DNA of 7,910 bases from an uncultured Clostridia bacterium (lineage in GTDB: Bacteria > Bacillota > Clostridia > Christensenellales > Borkfalkiaceae), in contig CAMWKX010000051.1 of the NCBI GenBank assembly GCA_947174955.1, forward strand, positions 1 through 7,910, given 5' to 3'. Under the pieces are notes generated by a model. That model was not told where the DNA came from and made no database searches. It saw only the letters and a program-made list of their open reading frames with translations. The position numbers and the translations under genes are program-made. The number at the start of each line of letters is the position of its first letter. Position 1 is the stretch's first letter. Positions 6,451 through 7,910 of the stretch are shown here, piece after piece.

Positions 6451-6475
6451 TACGCGCTCCCGCACGGAACGCGTA
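6451..6475 (-). promoter_or_regulatory. Stem-loop at the 5' end of the greA operon mRNA
   Basis: The arms TACGCG and CGCGTA (minus strand) pair perfectly. The stem continues with TTCC/GGGA (one T-G wobble) after a 1-nt bulge, giving about 10 bp around a GTGC loop. The predicted transcription start (about 6472-6474) falls at the foot of the stem, so the mRNA would begin with this hairpin. It is followed by only four consecutive T, which makes efficient termination doubtful. It could protect the 5' end, act as a weak attenuator or, as DNA, serve as an operator. Confidence 0.55.
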
Positions 6476-6479
6476 CATT

Positions 6480-6508
6480 ATTATATAGTATTTTCCACCG
6501 TTTGTCAA
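6480..6508 (-). promoter_or_regulatory. Full-consensus sigma-A promoter of the greA operon
   Basis: The minus strand reads TTGACA (6503-6508), exactly 17 bp, then TATAAT (6480-6485): both hexamers and the spacing match the housekeeping consensus. The expected start is near 6473, about 55 nt before the greA ATG. The -35 lies only 7 nt beyond the aminotransferase stop codon, so any upstream A/T-rich element would overlap that gene. Strong constitutive transcription suits the essential genes downstream. Confidence 0.95.
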
Positions 6509-6515
6509 TAAAATG

Positions 6516-7685
6516 TCATTTCAGAGATTTAACAAACGCGGATATTCTTGCAATCGCCTCGGACAGATTTTCCTGCGAGGTCGCGTACGAACAGCGCACG
6601 TGCATCTTGCCCGCGTCGCCGAACGCCGAACCAGGAACGACGGCAACCTTCTGTTCGCGCAGAAGACGGTTGGCAAACTCCTCGCCGTCCAGCCCCGTGA
6701 CCTCAATCGAGGGGAACACGTAGAACGCGCCGCGCGGCTGAAAACATTTGAGCCCCAAGGAGTTGAACGCGTTTACCATAAACCTGCCGCGGCGGGCGTA
6801 TTCGGCGCGCATTTCCTCCACGACCGAAAAGCCGTCGGCAAAGCCCTCGGAGAGCGCCGCAACGGCGGCGTGCTGGGAAACGCGCGGAGCGCACATAATG
6901 CCGTACTGGTGAATTTTGAATATCGCCTCGTCGATTTCCTTGGGCGCGCAGACGAAGCCTATTCGCCAGCCCGTCATTGCAAAAGCCTTGGAAAAACCGC
7001 TTATAATGACCGTTCGCCCGCACATATTGCCCAACGAAGCAATCGAAACGTGCTTGCCCACGTACGTAAGTTCAGCGTAAATTTCGTCCGAAATTACCAG
7101 TAAATCGTGCTTTTCGACTACGGGTATTATCGCTTCAAGCTGCTCTTTGGTCATAATCGCGCCCGTGGGATTGTTGGGGTATGCGAGTATCAGCGCCTTG
7201 GTTTTGGGGGTGATTGCCGCCTCTAACTTTTCGGGCGTCAAGATAAAGTCGTTGTCCGCCGTGCACTGTACTCCAACGGGTGTGCCGCCCGCCAGAACGA
7301 CCGTGGGCGCGTAGGAAACGTAGCAGGGTTCGGGCACCAAAATCTCGTCGCCGATATCGCAGATTGCGCGCAGGGTAAGGTCTATTGCCTCGCTTGCGCC
7401 CACCGTCACAAGGGTGTGCGCGGGATCGCAAACCACGTTAAACCGCTCCTTCATATAGCGGCAGATATTTTCGCGCAGTTCGGGAAGTCCGCGGTTGCCC
7501 GTGTATTGCGTCAATCCGCGCTTAATCGAGCGCACCGCCGCGTCGCGTATGTACCAGGGCGTGACGAAATCGGGCTCGCCCACGCCGAGAGAAATCGCAC
7601 CCTCCATAGTCTGCACTATATCGAAAAATTTTCTTATACCGCTCGGCTTTAAGCTTGCCGCGCGTTCGTTTACAAAGTTTCTCAT
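6516..7685 (-). CDS. Class I/II PLP-dependent aminotransferase
   Basis: This 389-residue fold-type I aminotransferase belongs to the aspartate aminotransferase superfamily, probably subgroup I-gamma. Visible motifs are GEPDF (36-40), YTGNRGLPELR (61-71), TVGASEA (94-100) for PLP phosphate binding, YPNNPTG (169-175) with N172, SDEIY (199-203) with D200 and Y203, SGFSKAFAMTGWRIGF (229-244) with the PLP lysine K233 and R241, and RCSY (364-367), where R364 should bind the substrate carboxylate. The pattern fits B. subtilis-type alanine, aspartate or N-acetyl-diaminopimelate aminotransferases; the substrate cannot be fixed. It starts 3 nt after the stop of an Lrp-family gene (TAG TAT ATG) without a Shine-Dalgarno sequence, so the two are probably co-transcribed and the regulator may control it. 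No terminator follows before the greA promoter. Confidence 0.93.
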   Translation of the reverse strand: MRNFVNERAASLKPSGIRKFFDIVQTMEGAISLGVGEPDFVTPWYIRDAAVRSIKRGLTQYTGNRGLPELRENICRYMKERFNVVCDPAHTLVTVGASEAIDLTLRAICDIGDEILVPEPCYVSYAPTVVLAGGTPVGVQCTADNDFILTPEKLEAAITPKTKALILAYPNNPTGAIMTKEQLEAIIPVVEKHDLLVISDEIYAELTYVGKHVSIASLGNMCGRTVIISGFSKAFAMTGWRIGFVCAPKEIDEAIFKIHQYGIMCAPRVSQHAAVAALSEGFADGFSVVEEMRAEYARRGRFMVNAFNSLGLKCFQPRGAFYVFPSIEVTGLDGEEFANRLLREQKVAVVPGSAFGDAGKMHVRCSYATSQENLSEAIARISAFVKSLK

Positions 7686-7688
7686 ATA

Positions 7689-7910
7689 CTACGGCTGAAC
7701 GGACAAACGCCCCTCTTCGGATTTTTTCATAAGTGCGCCCTCGACCTTATACTTCTTTAAAATGAAGTGGGTTGCCGTCGAAAGCACGGTGTCGTAGGTT
7801 GAAATGCGCTCGGAAACGAAGCGCGAAACGCTCTTTAAAGACTTGCCCTCGACGATGACCGCCAAGTCGTAGCCGCCGCTCATAAGGTAGAGGTTTTTGA
7901 CCTCTTCGTG
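7689..7910 (-). CDS. Lrp/AsnC-family transcriptional regulator, C-terminal part (partial)
   Basis: Only the last 73 residues are in the window; the frame is open through the right edge, so the N-terminal helix-turn-helix lies outside. The visible part looks like the RAM/AsnC ligand-binding domain of Lrp-type regulators: a YLMSGGYDLAVIVEG strand segment (the family's G-x-YD), a helix (SLKSVSRFVSERI), then a TVLSTATHFILKKYK strand resembling the V-x-T-x-T end of the domain. Members sense amino acids and often regulate an adjacent amino-acid metabolism gene. The aminotransferase begins 3 nt downstream. In B. subtilis an Lrp-type regulator (AlaR) is likewise paired with an alanine aminotransferase (AlaT), a suggestive but unproven parallel. 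The ATG at 7883 is internal, not the start. Confidence 0.85.
   Translation of the reverse strand, partial: HEEVKNLYLMSGGYDLAVIVEGKSLKSVSRFVSERISTYDTVLSTATHFILKKYKVEGALMKKSEEGRLSVQP

Noticed and set aside
6419..6508. 30-codon N-terminal extension of GreA from an upstream in-frame ATG.
   Set aside because: That ATG lies in the -35 element of the greA promoter, so the mRNA would not include it, and the short form has a ribosome binding site and the family's normal length.
6513..7103. Plus-strand open frame of 196 codons.
   Set aside because: It is antisense to the aminotransferase with its catalytic motifs and resembles no family.

Overview
The window reads as a chromosomal housekeeping segment of a low-to-mid GC Gram-positive bacterium (Bacillota, most likely an uncultured Clostridia-type lineage). 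The reasons are a RicT/YaaT protein, a decarboxylase–tmk–holB–ricT order that matches the Bacillus subtilis yaaO–tmk–…–holB–yaaT locus, a greA–lysS pair, and a small clostridial-type 2[4Fe-4S] ferredoxin. Species-level placement is not possible from the sequence alone. All eight genes are on the minus strand, so transcription runs from high to low coordinates. No RNA gene, mobile element, CRISPR array or phage gene was found.

Reading in the direction of transcription: at the right edge is the C-terminal part of an Lrp/AsnC-family regulator (7689-7910, cut by the window), followed 3 nt later by a class I PLP aminotransferase (6516-7685). Just after the aminotransferase stop lies a full-consensus sigma-A promoter (TTGACA, 17 bp, TATAAT; 6480-6508), with a GC-rich stem-loop at the predicted 5' end of its transcript (6451-6475). 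This promoter heads a compact six-gene operon: greA (5945-6418), lysS (4423-5943), an Orn/Lys/Arg-decarboxylase family gene (3071-4420), tmk (2454-3074), holB (1543-2445) and ricT (336-1535). Junctions range from a 4-nt overlap to an 8-nt gap. After a 113-nt gap that carries its own promoter comes a ferredoxin gene (52-222), closed by a strong intrinsic terminator (6-37).

The operon joins information-processing functions: transcript-cleavage factor GreA, lysyl-tRNA synthetase, thymidylate kinase (dTTP supply), the clamp-loader delta' subunit, and RicT, which in B. subtilis works in an Fe-S-binding complex that promotes RNase Y-dependent mRNA maturation. The decarboxylase is a lysine/arginine/ornithine-type PLP enzyme of unknown substrate. 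Only greA and the ferredoxin, which follow their own promoters, have good Shine-Dalgarno sequences; the other complete genes appear to be translationally coupled.

Nothing here amounts to a clear undescribed system. The more distinctive points are a long Asn/Arg/Lys/Glu-rich tail on RicT, a delta' subunit with no zinc-binding cysteines, the hairpin at the 5' end of the greA mRNA, and an inverted repeat over the ferredoxin -35 element.
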